Shown piece by piece: positions 1 to 10,819 of a stretch of DNA of 64,000 nucleotides. The translations under genes and the position numbers were made by a program. Each line of letters starts with the position of its first letter. The first letter of the stretch is position 1. The notes under the pieces are model-generated. The model searched no databases, had not been told where the DNA came from, and worked only from the letters and a program-made list of their open reading frames with translations. Source of the stretch: Nocardiopsis sp. CNR-923 (GTDB taxonomy: Bacteria > Actinomycetota > Actinomycetes > Streptosporangiales > Streptosporangiaceae); the NCBI RefSeq assembly GCF_001942255.1, contig NZ_MKKC01000066.1, positions 20,414 through 84,413 of the forward strand, in the 5' to 3' direction.

Positions 1-1
1 G

Positions 2-1258
2 CTCGGTCCCGGTGAGGCCCGCATCACCGTCATCGACCCGAACTCCTACATGACCTACCAGCCGTTCCTGCCCGAGACCGCGGCCGGCAACATCTCCCCG
101 CGCCACGTGGTGGTGCCCCTGCGCAAGGTCTTCGACCGGGTCCGCGTCCTCGGCGGCCGGGTCGTGCGCATCGACCACGCCGAGCGCACCGTCCGCTACG
201 AGCCCAACGTGGGTGAGCCCGAGACCCTGCGCTACGACCAGATCGTGCTGGCCGCCGGCGCGGTCTCGCGCACGCTACCCATCCCGGGCCTGGCCGAGTG
301 GGGCATCGGCATCAAGACCGTCGAGGAGGCCACCTACCTCCGCAACCACGTCCTCAACCAGCTCGCCATCGCCGACTCCACCGACGACGCCGAAGTCCGC
401 GCCAAGGCGCTCCGCTTCGTCTTCGTCGGCGGCGGTTTCGCCGGGGCCGAGGCCATCGCCGAGTTGGAGGACCTGGTCCGCGACGCGGTCCGGATGTACA
501 GCTCGATCGGCCTGGATGACGTCCAGTTCTACCTCATCGAGGCGGCCGACAAGATCCTGCCCGAGGTCGGCCCCGAGGTCGGCACCAAGGCGCTCAACCA
601 GCTGCGCCAGCGCGGCATCGACGTCCGGCTCAAGACCTTCCTGGAGTCGGCCACCGACCAGCGCGTCAAGCTCAGCGACGGCACCGAGTTCGACGCGGGC
701 ACCCTGGTGTGGACGGCGGGCGTCAAGCCCAGCCCGGTCGTCGAGGCCAGCGACCTGCCGCTCGGCCCCAAGGGCCACGTCGACACCAGCGAGCACCTCA
801 CCGTCAACGGTGTGGAGAACGCCTTCGCCGGCGGTGACAACGCCCAGGTGCCCGACGGCAACGGCGGCTACTACCCGCCCAACGCCCAGAACGCTGTCCG
901 CCAGGCCCCCGTGCTCGCCGACAACGTCGTCGCCACCCTGCGCGGCGGCAAGCTCAAGGCCTACCGCCACAGGAACCTCGGCGCCGTCGCCGGGCTCGGC
1001 CTGCACAAGGGTGCGGCCCAGCTGTTCGGGAAGATCAAGCTCAACGGCCGCCTCGCCTGGTACGCGCACCGCGCCTACCACCTGTACGCCGTTCCGACCT
1101 TCAACCGCAAGATGCGGGTGCTGGCCGACTGGACGCTCGCCTTCCTGCTGCGCCGCGACTTCGCCGCGCTGCCGGAGATGATCGAGCCGCGGCACGCCTT
1201 CGAGGAGGCCAGCGCGCCGCAGATCGTCCAGGACGGTCACCTGCGCCGCGTCAGCTGA
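2..1258 (+). CDS. Type II NADH dehydrogenase (NDH-2), 5' end cut by window
   Basis: FAD-dependent NAD(P)H:quinone oxidoreductase of the single-subunit, non-proton-pumping NDH-2 type, which feeds electrons from NADH to menaquinone at the inner face of the membrane. The reading frame is open to the first base of the window, so the N-terminus with the first FAD-binding loop is missing. Visible motifs are the second dinucleotide-binding glycine loop (VFVGGGFAGAE, near position 420) and the late FAD motif (NAFAGGDNAQVPD, near 825). The C-terminus (IKLNGRLAWYAHRAYHL onward) is the membrane-associating tail typical of NDH-2. It ends just before a strong hairpin terminator. Other pyridine nucleotide-disulfide oxidoreductases are less likely because of this tail. 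Confidence 0.9.
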   Translation, partial: LGPGEARITVIDPNSYMTYQPFLPETAAGNISPRHVVVPLRKVFDRVRVLGGRVVRIDHAERTVRYEPNVGEPETLRYDQIVLAAGAVSRTLPIPGLAEWGIGIKTVEEATYLRNHVLNQLAIADSTDDAEVRAKALRFVFVGGGFAGAEAIAELEDLVRDAVRMYSSIGLDDVQFYLIEAADKILPEVGPEVGTKALNQLRQRGIDVRLKTFLESATDQRVKLSDGTEFDAGTLVWTAGVKPSPVVEASDLPLGPKGHVDTSEHLTVNGVENAFAGGDNAQVPDGNGGYYPPNAQNAVRQAPVLADNVVATLRGGKLKAYRHRNLGAVAGLGLHKGAAQLFGKIKLNGRLAWYAHRAYHLYAVPTFNRKMRVLADWTLAFLLRRDFAALPEMIEPRHAFEEASAPQIVQDGHLRRVS

Positions 1259-1277
1259 CCCGCGGGCACGCGCACGG

Positions 1278-1310
1278 AACGGCCGGTTTCCCAGGGGAAG
1301 CCGGCCGTTT
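1278..1310 (+). terminator. Terminator after NADH dehydrogenase
   Basis: A 9-bp perfect stem (AACGGCCGG with CCGGCCGTT) encloses a loop that pairs further (TTCCC with GGGAA). It is followed by TTT, and lies 20 bases after the stop codon. This is a good intrinsic terminator by shape; the U-tract is short, as usual in high-GC actinobacteria. Confidence 0.75.
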
Positions 1311-1361
1311 CGTGTCCCCATCCGGCCAAGCCGAGTCAAAGTGGGCAATCACCCCGGCCGG

Positions 1362-1367
1362 TATGAT
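1362..1367 (+). promoter_or_regulatory. -10 element of the tRNA gene
   Basis: TATGAT lies seven bases before the first base of the tRNA, the distance expected if the transcript starts at or just before the tRNA. No convincing -35 hexamer is seen; the best region is GTCAAAGT at about 1335-1342. Confidence 0.45.
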
Positions 1368-1373
1368 GGGCTC

Positions 1374-1447
1374 GCCCTCGTAGCCCAATGGAAGAGGCAG
1401 GCCCCCTAAAAGGGTCACAAGTGTCGGTTCGAGTCCGACCGGGGGTA
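1374..1447 (+). tRNA. Atypical class I tRNA, apparent anticodon UAA
   Basis: A 74-base cloverleaf can be drawn. Acceptor 1374-1380 pairs with 1440-1446 (two G-U pairs, including the end pair). D arm is 1383-1398. Anticodon stem 1400-1404 pairs with 1412-1416. The T arm is perfect, 1423-1427 with 1435-1439, with loop TTCGAGT. CCA is not encoded. The seven-base anticodon loop is CCTAAAA, which puts UAA at 1407-1409 (would read UUA, Leu) but has C instead of the near-universal U at position 33. The variable loop has only six bases, whereas true tRNA-Leu has a long variable arm. It may be a degenerate or specialised tRNA, or a base may be missing, as in many nearby genes. Confidence 0.6.
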
Positions 1448-1610
1448 CTGTGCTCACCCGGCCTCGCGGGCTCGGCGCGCCGCTCGGGACGTGGAGAACG
1501 GGGTTCTTCGTCGTCGCCTTCGCCTGGCTCGTTCCTCGCTGGCGGCTCGGCTTCTCCTGTAGATCCCCGTACGCCCTCTCGCTGTGCTCACCCGGCCTCG
1601 CGGGCTCGGC
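1448..1610. repeat. 29-bp direct repeat pair downstream of the tRNA
   Basis: The 29 bases at 1448-1476, starting directly after the tRNA discriminator base, recur exactly at 1582-1610. The 105 bases between contain no convincing gene. Each copy holds a weak CCCG/CGGG hairpin. It could be a duplicated terminator or an old recombination scar beside the tRNA. Confidence 0.7.
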
Positions 1611-1624
1611 ACGGGCCGCGGCGG

Positions 1625-3502
1625 TCAGCGGGTCGGCCCGTGGTGCTCCATCAGCAACTGGAGCTGAGTGAAGAGCCGCTCGCCCGGGTCGCCCAGGTCG
1701 ATGCCGCTCACCGTGGCGGCCCGCCGTACCCGGTACCGCAGGGTGTTCGGGTGGATGTGCAGCCGCGCCGCCGCAGCACGCGCGTCCCCGAACGCCTCCA
1801 GGTAGGCCAGCAGCGAGGTCACCAGGTCGGCGCCGCCCGAGCGGTCGTGCTCGATCAGGCGGCTCACCCGGGGATCGCGCAGCGACGGGTCCTCCCGCAG
1901 ATGGGCCAGGGTCTCACTGATCAACACCCGCGAACGCACGTCGGAGATGGTGGCGACCTCCCAGTCAAGGCCCCGGTCCAGGTCGCGACCCATCGCGTCC
2001 AGCACCCGGTCCGCCTCCGCACGGGAGTCGGGGACCTCGCCCAACCGCTCCACCAACGATCCCACGGCCGCCTGCACCTCCAGGTCCAGGGCCGCGCGCG
2101 CCGCCGCCACGGTCTTGCGGGTCAGCGCGAGCACCGACTGCTCCACGCCTCGCCACCCTTCACGGCCCCGCACGAGATCGGGTAGGAGCACGTACACCCG
2201 TCCGCCCAGCTCGGTCACCAGCGCGCTGCGCCGGTAGGCGGCGGTGTGCACTGACACCAGGTCGATGAGCTGGCGGCGCCGCAGTTCGCGTTCGGGCCGG
2301 TCAGGCGGCCCGGGCCGTTCTGGGCGCTCCTCGCCGTGCGCCTCCGCGTCGGCGGTCGGCGCCGACTGCTGGGTGAGGGAGAACGCCACGACCAGCGCCC
2401 CGCGGTCGGCGTGCACCTTCACCGTGTCGGCCAGCGCGCTCGCGTCGATTCGCCCCTCCAACAGGCTCGACAGCAGATCCTCCCGCAGGCGCAGCCCCGC
2501 GCTGGCCTGGGTCCGCTGCCGGATCATGTGCAGCGCGGTCGTGCGCGCCGCGCCCAGCAGCGCCTCCTCGGCGTGCTCGGCCAGCGGCTCCGACCCCTCC
2601 TGCACCCAGATCGAGCCCAACGGCTGGCGACCCGCGTGGATGCCCACCGCCAAGCGTCGGCGGATGCCCAGGTCGGGGCGTTCGTCGATGCGCACGACCT
2701 CCTCGCCCGAGCGTAGCTTGGTGAACACCCCCCACTCCCGCAACAGCGCCAGGTAGGGCTCCGGGCCCCGGCGGCCCAGGACGGACAGGCGGCGCAGTTC
2801 GTCCACCTCGGAACCGGACGAGTAGGCCAGCACCCGGCTCGCCGAGTCCTCGATGGCCACCAGCCCGTTGGTCAACCGCGCGATCGTCTGCGCCATGGAG
2901 AACAGGTCGCCGGAGGTCTCGCCCGGGTCCTCGGAGTGGGAGGGCCGGGCGTCGTCGACGATGTTCTGGCACACCGACTGCAACTGGTCCCAGCGCACCT
3001 CGGGACGTACCGCGAGCAGCGCGATTCCGGCGTCCTCGGCCTCCGCGCGCAGGGCGGCCAACTCGTCCTTGACCCCGGAGCGGTAGGGGCGGGGCCCCCG
3101 TGAGCCCGCGGGCGGCGGCAGCACCTCCTCGGGCGGGGCGTGGCGGCTCGTCTTGACCGCCACCGCCGTCGCGCCCCGTTCGGCGAGCGCCCGTACGAGC
3201 CTGCGGGCGGCGCCTCCGCGGGCGCCGATCAGCAGCACGAGGTCCCCCGACCGGGCCTCGGCGCGGTCCTCCGGATCGAGGATGACGACGTTGTCCACCT
3301 GGACATCCAACCCGGCGGGGGCCGCCGCGACGTCCATCACCGGATCGCCCACGACGAGGAGGAGCCTCCGCAAGGGGATCCCCGACGCCCCCGCCTCACC
3401 CTCACCAGGATGACCAGGTATGACGTCGTGTCGCGCCACGGGCAGGCGAAGGTCGTCGTCTCCGGGGCGGATCGGTCCGGAATATGGGGCGTCTGTGTTC
3501 AT
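1625..3502 (-). CDS. PucR/CdaR-family regulator, probable proline-catabolism regulator (PutR/PruC type)
   Basis: 625-aa transcription factor. The N-terminal about 110 residues resemble the PucR purine-catabolism domain (RRLLLVVGDPVMDVAA, DNVVILDPED). A long GGDEF-like/coiled middle follows, and the protein ends in the PucR C-terminal helix-turn-helix (AAAARLHIHPNTLRYRVRRA). The reading frame stays open far upstream over pruA, but that part is an antisense shadow; the ATG at 3500-3502 is chosen because homology begins there. It is divergent from pruA, and regulators of this family next to pruA/pruB activate proline oxidation in actinobacteria. The role is inferred from family and position. A perfect palindrome sits 12 bases upstream of the start. 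Confidence 0.88.
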   Translation of the reverse strand: MNTDAPYSGPIRPGDDDLRLPVARHDVIPGHPGEGEAGASGIPLRRLLLVVGDPVMDVAAAPAGLDVQVDNVVILDPEDRAEARSGDLVLLIGARGGAARRLVRALAERGATAVAVKTSRHAPPEEVLPPPAGSRGPRPYRSGVKDELAALRAEAEDAGIALLAVRPEVRWDQLQSVCQNIVDDARPSHSEDPGETSGDLFSMAQTIARLTNGLVAIEDSASRVLAYSSGSEVDELRRLSVLGRRGPEPYLALLREWGVFTKLRSGEEVVRIDERPDLGIRRRLAVGIHAGRQPLGSIWVQEGSEPLAEHAEEALLGAARTTALHMIRQRTQASAGLRLREDLLSSLLEGRIDASALADTVKVHADRGALVVAFSLTQQSAPTADAEAHGEERPERPGPPDRPERELRRRQLIDLVSVHTAAYRRSALVTELGGRVYVLLPDLVRGREGWRGVEQSVLALTRKTVAAARAALDLEVQAAVGSLVERLGEVPDSRAEADRVLDAMGRDLDRGLDWEVATISDVRSRVLISETLAHLREDPSLRDPRVSRLIEHDRSGGADLVTSLLAYLEAFGDARAAAARLHIHPNTLRYRVRRAATVSGIDLGDPGERLFTQLQLLMEHHGPTR

Positions 3503-3513
3503 ATGACCCCCAT

Positions 3514-3531
3514 TTTGTCCCATTGGACAAA
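3514..3531. promoter_or_regulatory. Operator-like palindrome in the regulator/pruA divergent gap
   Basis: TTTGTCC-CATT-GGACAAA is a perfect 7+7 inverted repeat, 12 bases from the regulator ATG and about 110 bases from pruA. A looser copy (CCTGT-ccc-ACAAGG) is at 3551-3564, and a 5+5 repeat (GTTGA/TCAAC) at 3589-3604. The position suits autoregulation plus control of pruA by the PucR-type protein. Binding is inferred. Confidence 0.6.
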
Positions 3532-3643
3532 CAAGCCGGGCAAAGAGTGGCCTGTCCCACAAGGTTCCCATACGTTGGTTCTGAGAGCGTTGAATCAGAT
3601 CAACCCTGTGCGGAACAGGGACAGACTTCCCAGGGAGGTGCCC

Positions 3644-5269
<1,626 letters not shown>

Positions 5270-5427
5270 TCGGGTCCGCCCGCACGGTCAGCACGGTCCG
5301 CGCGCCGCCGCTCCGGCGCGCGGGGCGGGCCACCCCCCGAGGAGTTCACCGGTGGGCCGGTCATCTCCGGCAGTCACCGCAGTCCGCGCCAGCCGACCGG
5401 CTCGCGCACGTCATCTTCGAGGTCTCC

Positions 5428-6354
5428 ATGCTTCGCACGTCCCTGCTGCTCGCCGCCAGGTCCAAGACCTGTCGCACGATCGTCGAGCGCACTCCCGTCA
5501 CCCGGGGCCTGGTCTCCCGGTTCGTCGCGGGCTCCTCCCTCGACGAGGCCCTGCCCACCGTCGCCGACCTGGCCGCCGACCGGTACGTCACGCTCGACTT
5601 CCTGGGCGAGGACACCACCGACCTGGCGCAGGCCAGCGCCACGGTGACCGCCTACGAGGACTTGCTGGCAGCCCTGGGCGAGGCCGGTCTGGGCGGGCGC
5701 GCCGAGGTGTCGGTCAAACTGTCGGCGGTCGGTCAGTTCCTCGACCAGGACGGCGAGAAGATCGCGTTGGACAACGCCCGGCGAATCGCCGGGGCCGCGG
5801 CGGCGATCGGCACCACGGTGACGCTGGACATGGAGGACCACACCACCACCGACTCCACGCTGGGAATCCTGCGTGAGCTGCGTGAGGACTTCCCGAGCGT
5901 CGGCGCGGTCCTGCAGGCCTACCTGCACCGCACCGAGGCCGACTGCCGCGACCTGAGCGGCGCCGGTTCGCGCGTGCGTCTGTGCAAGGGCGCCTACGAC
6001 GAGCCCGCCTCGGTCGCCTACCGGGACAAGGCCGAGGTCGACAAGGCCTACGTGCGGGCGCTGCGCATCCTCATGGAGGGCGACGGCTACCCGATGGTCG
6101 CCTCGCACGATCCGCGCATGGTGGCCATCGCCGGTGAGCTGGCCAAGGCCAACGGCCGCACGGCGGACCAGTACGAGTACCAGATGCTCTACGGCATCCG
6201 CGACGCCGAGCAGGTCCGACTGGCGGCCGAGGGCCGGCGGATGCGCGTGTACGTCCCCTACGGCGACGAGTGGTACGGCTACTACATGCGCCGCCTCGCC
6301 GAGCGCCCGGCCAACGTGCTGTTCCTGGCGCGTTCGGTGATCACCCGGAACTGA
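5428..6354 (+). CDS. pruB: Proline dehydrogenase
   Basis: 308-aa FAD enzyme that oxidises proline to P5C and passes electrons to the quinone pool. It is the stand-alone actinobacterial form (about 300 residues) rather than the fused PutA. Conserved stretches include VSVKLSAVGQFL, TLDMEDHT, LQAYLHRTEADC, RLCKGAYDEP and the late substrate and FAD-binding YVPYGDEWYGYYMRRLAERP. It directly follows pruA, so P5C made here is handed to the neighbour's product. The ATG at 5428 matches the family N-terminus. Confidence 0.96.
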   Translation: MLRTSLLLAARSKTCRTIVERTPVTRGLVSRFVAGSSLDEALPTVADLAADRYVTLDFLGEDTTDLAQASATVTAYEDLLAALGEAGLGGRAEVSVKLSAVGQFLDQDGEKIALDNARRIAGAAAAIGTTVTLDMEDHTTTDSTLGILRELREDFPSVGAVLQAYLHRTEADCRDLSGAGSRVRLCKGAYDEPASVAYRDKAEVDKAYVRALRILMEGDGYPMVASHDPRMVAIAGELAKANGRTADQYEYQMLYGIRDAEQVRLAAEGRRMRVYVPYGDEWYGYYMRRLAERPANVLFLARSVITRN

Positions 6355-6555
6355 TCCGGCCGACGCCGCCGTGGCCGGTGTTCCCACGCGGGGGCGCCGG
6401 CCCCGCGTCGTGCCGTCGCGCTGCCGGGGCTCCGACCCCTCCCCGGCGGGGCGCCACGCCCCCGGTGTGAACTTGTGACCTGCCCCAGGAACCCGGCGGA
6501 AGCCTGTACGTTACCGTGTGGGCAGCAAACCACGCGTGAAAGGCCATGACGAGAC

Positions 6556-7502
6556 ATGAGGTTGCGGAGTTCCAACCCCGTCCTCAAGCGGGCGCTCAAG
6601 CAGTCCGGCACGGGCGGCTACGCCCAGCCCGGCTACGGTCAGGCGTACCCGCAGCAGGGATACCCCCAGCAGGGTTATGGTCAGCCGGGGTACGGCCAGC
6701 CGTACCCTCAGGCCACCTACCCCCAGCAGGGCTACGGCCAGCCCGGATATCCGCATCAGGGATACCCCGCGGGTCCGGTCCAGGGCGCCGACGCCCAGCC
6801 GATGACCATCGACGACGTCGTCGTGCGCACCGGCATGTCGCTCGGGATCGTCGCGGTCCTGGGCGTCGTCAACTACTTCCTCTTCAGCTTCAACCCGGGT
6901 CTCGCCCTGCTGCTGACCGTGGTCGGCGCCCTGGGCGGTCTCGTCCTGGGCCTGATCATCGGCTTCAAGCAGAGCACCAGCGCCGGCCTGATCCTGACCT
7001 ACTCGGCCCTGGAGGGTCTGTTCGTCGGTGGCCTGTCGGCCCTGCTCGGCGCGCAGTTGGCGGTGACCACCGGTGACGGGGGTGCGAGTGCCTCCCTGGT
7101 CTCCCAGGCCGTGGTCGGCACCGTCGCCGTGTTCGGTGTGATGCTGGCGCTGTACAAGTTCCGGATCATCAAGGTGACCGACGGCTTCGTCAAGGCCGTC
7201 ACCTTCGCGGTCCTGGGCGCTTCGTGCTCCTGCTCGTCAACTTCGTGCTGAGCTTCTTCATCGCCGGCGGCCTCGGCCTGCGCGAGCCCAGTCCGCTGGG
7301 CCTCGTGGTCGGCCTCGTGCTCGTGGTCGTCGCGGCCCTGACGCTCGCGATCGAGTTCCGCGGCATCGAGGAGGGCGTCCAGGCGGGCATCCCCGCGAAG
7401 TTCGCCTGGCAGTTCGCCTTCGGCCTGACCGTGTCGCTGGTCTGGCTCTACATCGAGATCCTGCGCCTGCTCTGGATCATCAAGTCGATCTTCGCCGAGT
7501 AA
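6556..7502 (+). CDS. Bax inhibitor-1 / YccA-like membrane protein (frame break)
   Basis: Integral membrane protein of the BI-1 (TMBIM) superfamily with an N-terminal Gly/Tyr/Pro/Gln-rich tail of about 80 residues (repeats of [10 protein letters not shown]), followed by about seven hydrophobic helices. The frame breaks near 7220: one C appears missing in GGCGCTTCG, after which the protein continues ([16 protein letters not shown]) to the stop at 7502. The joined length is about 315 residues, normal for this actinobacterial subfamily. Its function in actinobacteria is not established; proposals for the family centre on ion leak or stress. The ribosome site is weak. Confidence 0.85.
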
Positions 7503-7521
7503 CGGCGGCGGTGTCGGACGT

Positions 7522-7568
7522 GGCGAGGGGCCGCCTCCCGGGTTCTGCCCGGGGGTGGCCCCTTCGCC
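7522..7568. terminator. Bidirectional terminator between convergent genes
   Basis: Nested hairpin: GGCGAGGGGCC pairs with GGCCCCTTCGCC (one bulged T), with an inner CCCGGG/CCCGGG stem. It lies between the BI-1 gene (+) and the DUF4287 gene (-), so it can stop both transcripts. Confidence 0.75.
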
Positions 7569-7609
7569 GTGGGACGCGGCTCCGGCAGCGGGCCACGTCG
7601 CTGGACGGG

Positions 7610-7861
7610 TCAGGATCCGTCGCGACGAGGGGTGGGAATCGAACGGTTGCGGCGTCGGCGCTCGTACTCCGTGACGATCGCCTGGGCGTACCAGTGGGGC
7701 AGGCTGTACTCGTCGGCGAGCCAGTTCGAACGGGCCGAGCAGCGGAGCAGGCTCGGGCCCTTGTCCAGGGCGTCGAACCACTCGGGGAGCCCGCGGCCGG
7801 TGACGGCCGGGACGCGTTCGACGAGCTTGGCGTGGATCTCCGGCGAGTGGGTAACCGACAT
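7610..7861 (-). CDS. DUF4287-family small protein
   Basis: 83-aa soluble protein that fits the DUF4287 pattern: an N-terminal helix (HSPEIHAKLVERVPAVTGR), then RGLPEWFDALDKG, and a conserved ending WYAQAIVTEYERRR. Members are small actinobacterial proteins of unknown function, often annotated near DUF5655. The ATG at 7859-7861 is chosen over a longer frame because the conserved part starts there. Gene order gives no further clue. Confidence 0.8.
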   Translation of the reverse strand: MSVTHSPEIHAKLVERVPAVTGRGLPEWFDALDKGPSLLRCSARSNWLADEYSLPHWYAQAIVTEYERRRRNRSIPTPRRDGS

Positions 7862-8060
7862 GGGCACCTCCGGCGCGTTGGCGTGTGACCTTACCTGCGA
7901 CACTGCATCAGGATCACGTTCTGGACAAGCCCCGGTCACCAGCTTTTACCCTGCAGGAGGCAGATCGTTTGTCCGCGCGGCTGTCCTCGCGCTCCGCGGA
8001 ACGGCCGCGCCGGACCGTGCGGGAGGGTCCGGGCGGCAGTGGCCGAGTCGCCCCGCGATG

Positions 8061-9281
8061 TCAGCTCAGGCGCTCGAAGACGGCCGCCATGCCCTGGCCG
8101 CCGCCCACGCACATGGTCTCCAGGCCGAACGTCCTGTCGTGGAACCGCAGGCCGTTGAGCAGCGTGCCGGTGATCCGGGCGCCGGTCATGCCGAACGGGT
8201 GGCCGACCGCGATGGCGCCGCCGTTGACGTTGAGCTGGCCGTCGATGTCGATGCCGAGCCGCTCCGCGGAGGGCAGGACCTGTGCGGCGAAGGCCTCGTT
8301 GATCTCCGCCAGGTCGATGTCGCCGATGGCCATGTTGGCGCGGGCGAGCGCCTGTCGGGAAGCCTCCACCGGGCCCAGGCCCATGATCTCGGGGCTCAGG
8401 CCGCTGACCCCAGTGGACACGATGCGCGCCAGCGGGGTGACGCCCAGCTGGGCGGCCCGGGTGTCGCTCATGATGACCAGTGCGGCGGCGCCGTCGTTGA
8501 GGGGGCAGGCGTTGCCCGCGGTCACCGTGCCGTCGGGCCGGAACACCGGCTTGAGCGCGCTGACCTTCTCGTAGGTGGTGCCGCGGCGGATGCCGTCGTC
8601 GGTGCTGACCACGGTGCCGTCCGGGAGGGTCACCGGAGTGATCTCACGCTCCCAGAAACCGTTGTCCGAGGACTTCTCGGCGAGGTTCTGCGAGCGGACC
8701 GCGAACTCGTCCTGGCGTTGGCGGGAGACGCCGGCGATCTGGGCGACGTTCTCGGCGGTCTGGCCCATCGCGATGTAGGCGTCGGGCAGGTCGCCGTCCT
8801 CGCGCGGGTCGGTCCACGTCTCGGCGCCGCCCTCGGCGCGCTTCTCCGTGCGGGCCTTGGCGTCGGCGAAGAGCGGGTTCTCGTTCTGCGGGTTGTCACT
8901 GCTGCCGTGGGCGAAGCGGCTGACCGTCTCCACGCCGGCCGAGACGAACACGTCGCCCTCGCCCGCCTTGATCGCGTGGTAGGCCATGCGGGTGGTCTGG
9001 AGGGACGAGGAGCAGTACCGCGTCACGGTGGTGCCCGGGACGGTGTCGAGGCCGAGCTGGACGGCGACGATCCGGGCCAGGTTGAAGCCCTGCTCGCCGC
9101 CGGGCAGACCGCAGCCGAGCATGAGGTCGTCGATGTCCTTGGGGTCGAGCTCGGGGACCTGGGCCAGGGCCGCGCCGACGATCTGGGCGGTCAGGTCGTC
9201 GGGTCGGATGTCCTTCAGGGAGCCCTTGAAGGCGCGGCCGATCGGGGAGCGCGCGGTGGCGACGATGACTGCTTCGGGCAT
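8061..9281 (-). CDS. Acetyl-CoA acetyltransferase (thiolase)
   Basis: 406-aa thiolase. Thiolases condense two acyl-CoAs or cleave 3-ketoacyl-CoA in beta-oxidation. The nucleophilic cysteine is residue 90 (TRYCSSSLQ), the basic histidine is in GHPFGMTGAR near residue 362, and the second cysteine is in CVGGGQGMAA near 392, so it should be active. The length is standard. No partner dehydrogenase or hydratase is adjacent, so direction and substrate length cannot be told; a degradative FadA-type role is the usual assignment for this subgroup. Confidence 0.95.
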   Translation of the reverse strand: MPEAVIVATARSPIGRAFKGSLKDIRPDDLTAQIVGAALAQVPELDPKDIDDLMLGCGLPGGEQGFNLARIVAVQLGLDTVPGTTVTRYCSSSLQTTRMAYHAIKAGEGDVFVSAGVETVSRFAHGSSDNPQNENPLFADAKARTEKRAEGGAETWTDPREDGDLPDAYIAMGQTAENVAQIAGVSRQRQDEFAVRSQNLAEKSSDNGFWEREITPVTLPDGTVVSTDDGIRRGTTYEKVSALKPVFRPDGTVTAGNACPLNDGAAALVIMSDTRAAQLGVTPLARIVSTGVSGLSPEIMGLGPVEASRQALARANMAIGDIDLAEINEAFAAQVLPSAERLGIDIDGQLNVNGGAIAVGHPFGMTGARITGTLLNGLRFHDRTFGLETMCVGGGQGMAAVFERLS

Positions 9282-9529
9282 GTGCTTCGTCCCATTCGGT
9301 GTCGGGGTGCTGCGGTGCCGGTCCCTCGCGTGGCCGGGCGGCCTGGCCTGCCTCGACCCCCGGGGCCCGTCTTGTTACTGACCAGTTAACATGTCGGTCC
9401 CTCGCCGTCGCCACCCGGGGTCGGCCTTGGCGCTTCGTCCGTGCCGTCCGCCCGGTCGCGGGAGGTCCGCCCGGCCGTCTCGGCCGACCGCCACCCGGCG
9501 GCAGCCCCGGTCGGGACGTCCGCCGGACC

Positions 9530-10502
9530 CGTCCGGGCGCGCGCTGGCGGAAGGGGGCCCGGACGAGGGCAGCCCACCGTCCGCGTCGGCCCGTCGGCTC
9601 CACGGGGATCCGTGAGACCTCTGTGCCCGGGGTCTCGGCGGCGATCACCGCGGCGCGGTCCACCGGCAGGATGCCCTCGGACCGTTCGGGCTCGCCGAGT
9701 CCGGGGAACAGCCCGAGCGCGGCGCACACCGAGGGCAGGACGGCGGACACCGCCTGGGCGTATCCGAGCGCGACGGATGGAACCGGTCGGGGCCGAACAT
9801 GGAGTGGGGGTCGGACCGGAAGTCGTCGGAGAGCAGGTCGCTCATGGAGACCGTGTACCCGCCCACCTCGGTGACGGCGATGGTCTGCGCGGCGGCGAGC
9901 TGCCGGGAGACCCGTCGCGCGACCGATCGGAGCGGCCAGCCGATCGGGCGGACCGTGCCGAGGTCCGGGCAGGTCGCCACGACCACCGCCGTGCCCTGGC
10001 CGACGAGACGGCGGGTGAGGTCGCGCAACTGGTCGACGGCGTCGCCCGGGCGTACCCTGCGGATCACGTCGTTGGCGCCGATGAAGACGACCGCCACGTC
10101 GTAGCGGGTGGCCTTGTGGAAGGCCTCGGCGCGTTCGGCCTGCCCGGTGAGGTCGGCCGAGGTCGCGCCGGGAGAGGCGGTGCACCGCAGCCGCACGGGC
10201 CGGTCGGCCGCGCGCGCGATCCCCGCCGCCAGCAGCACGCCCGGGGTCTGCGCCGCCTCGGGGACCGCGAAACCGGCTGCCGTGGAGTCGCCCAGCACGA
10301 GCATGCGCAGAGGCGGTTCGGGGCCGTCGCCGTAGACCCCGTTGACCCGGGGCCGGTCCCACCGGGTGACGCCGACCGCGCGTCGGGCCAGTCGCGCCTG
10401 GAGGTAGAGGAGGGCGACGGCGCCCGCGCCCACCAGTGTCACGCCGCCGCCGCCGAACGCCGTGGCGGCGGCGATGCGCCGTGCGCGTACGGCTCGCAGC
10501 AT
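9530..10502 (-). CDS. SGNH/GDSL-family hydrolase (frame break, 3' end uncertain)
   Basis: Membrane-anchored or exported esterase-like protein. An N-terminal hydrophobic helix (TAFGGGGVTLVGAGAVALLY) is followed by the SGNH blocks: LVLGDSTAAG (serine), a glycine block near RCTASPGATSADL, FIGANDVIRR (asparagine) and DRFHPS (Asp-His). The frame breaks right after DRFHPS near 9783, where one C seems missing; the continuation (ALGYAQAVSAVLPSV) matches the family C-terminus and runs past the likely end without a stop. The 3' limit is therefore an estimate near 9530 and a second break is likely. The ATG at 10500-10502 gives the hydrophobic N-terminus. The substrate is unknown. Confidence 0.8.
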
Positions 10503-10819
10503 CCGACCACCCCCGGGCCTCGTCTCCGTCCGCCCTGGGGCGGGCCGCTTGGATTCGAGGCTACATCCGGAGCACCGCCGGGTCACGTACCCCGGGCGGC
10601 ACACGATCCCCGCCCGGCGGTCAGCCCGATCACGCCCGCGCGTGACGTCGGGTGACATCGGGTGACCGACACCGCGGGAGCGCGGCGCGAACCCCGCGGG
10701 AACGGCTTAGAGTCGAGGTGTGGTGGGTCGGACCGGCCCACCGCCCCGGTCGAGGCGGCCGGGGGCGAGGACCAGGCGCACCGACGGATCCGGTCGCCAT
10801 GACTCTGAGGGAGCCCACA

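Noticed and set aside
7220..7221. Programmed ribosomal frameshift in the BI-1-like gene
   Set aside because: No slippery site, and the same missing-base pattern occurs in many unrelated genes.
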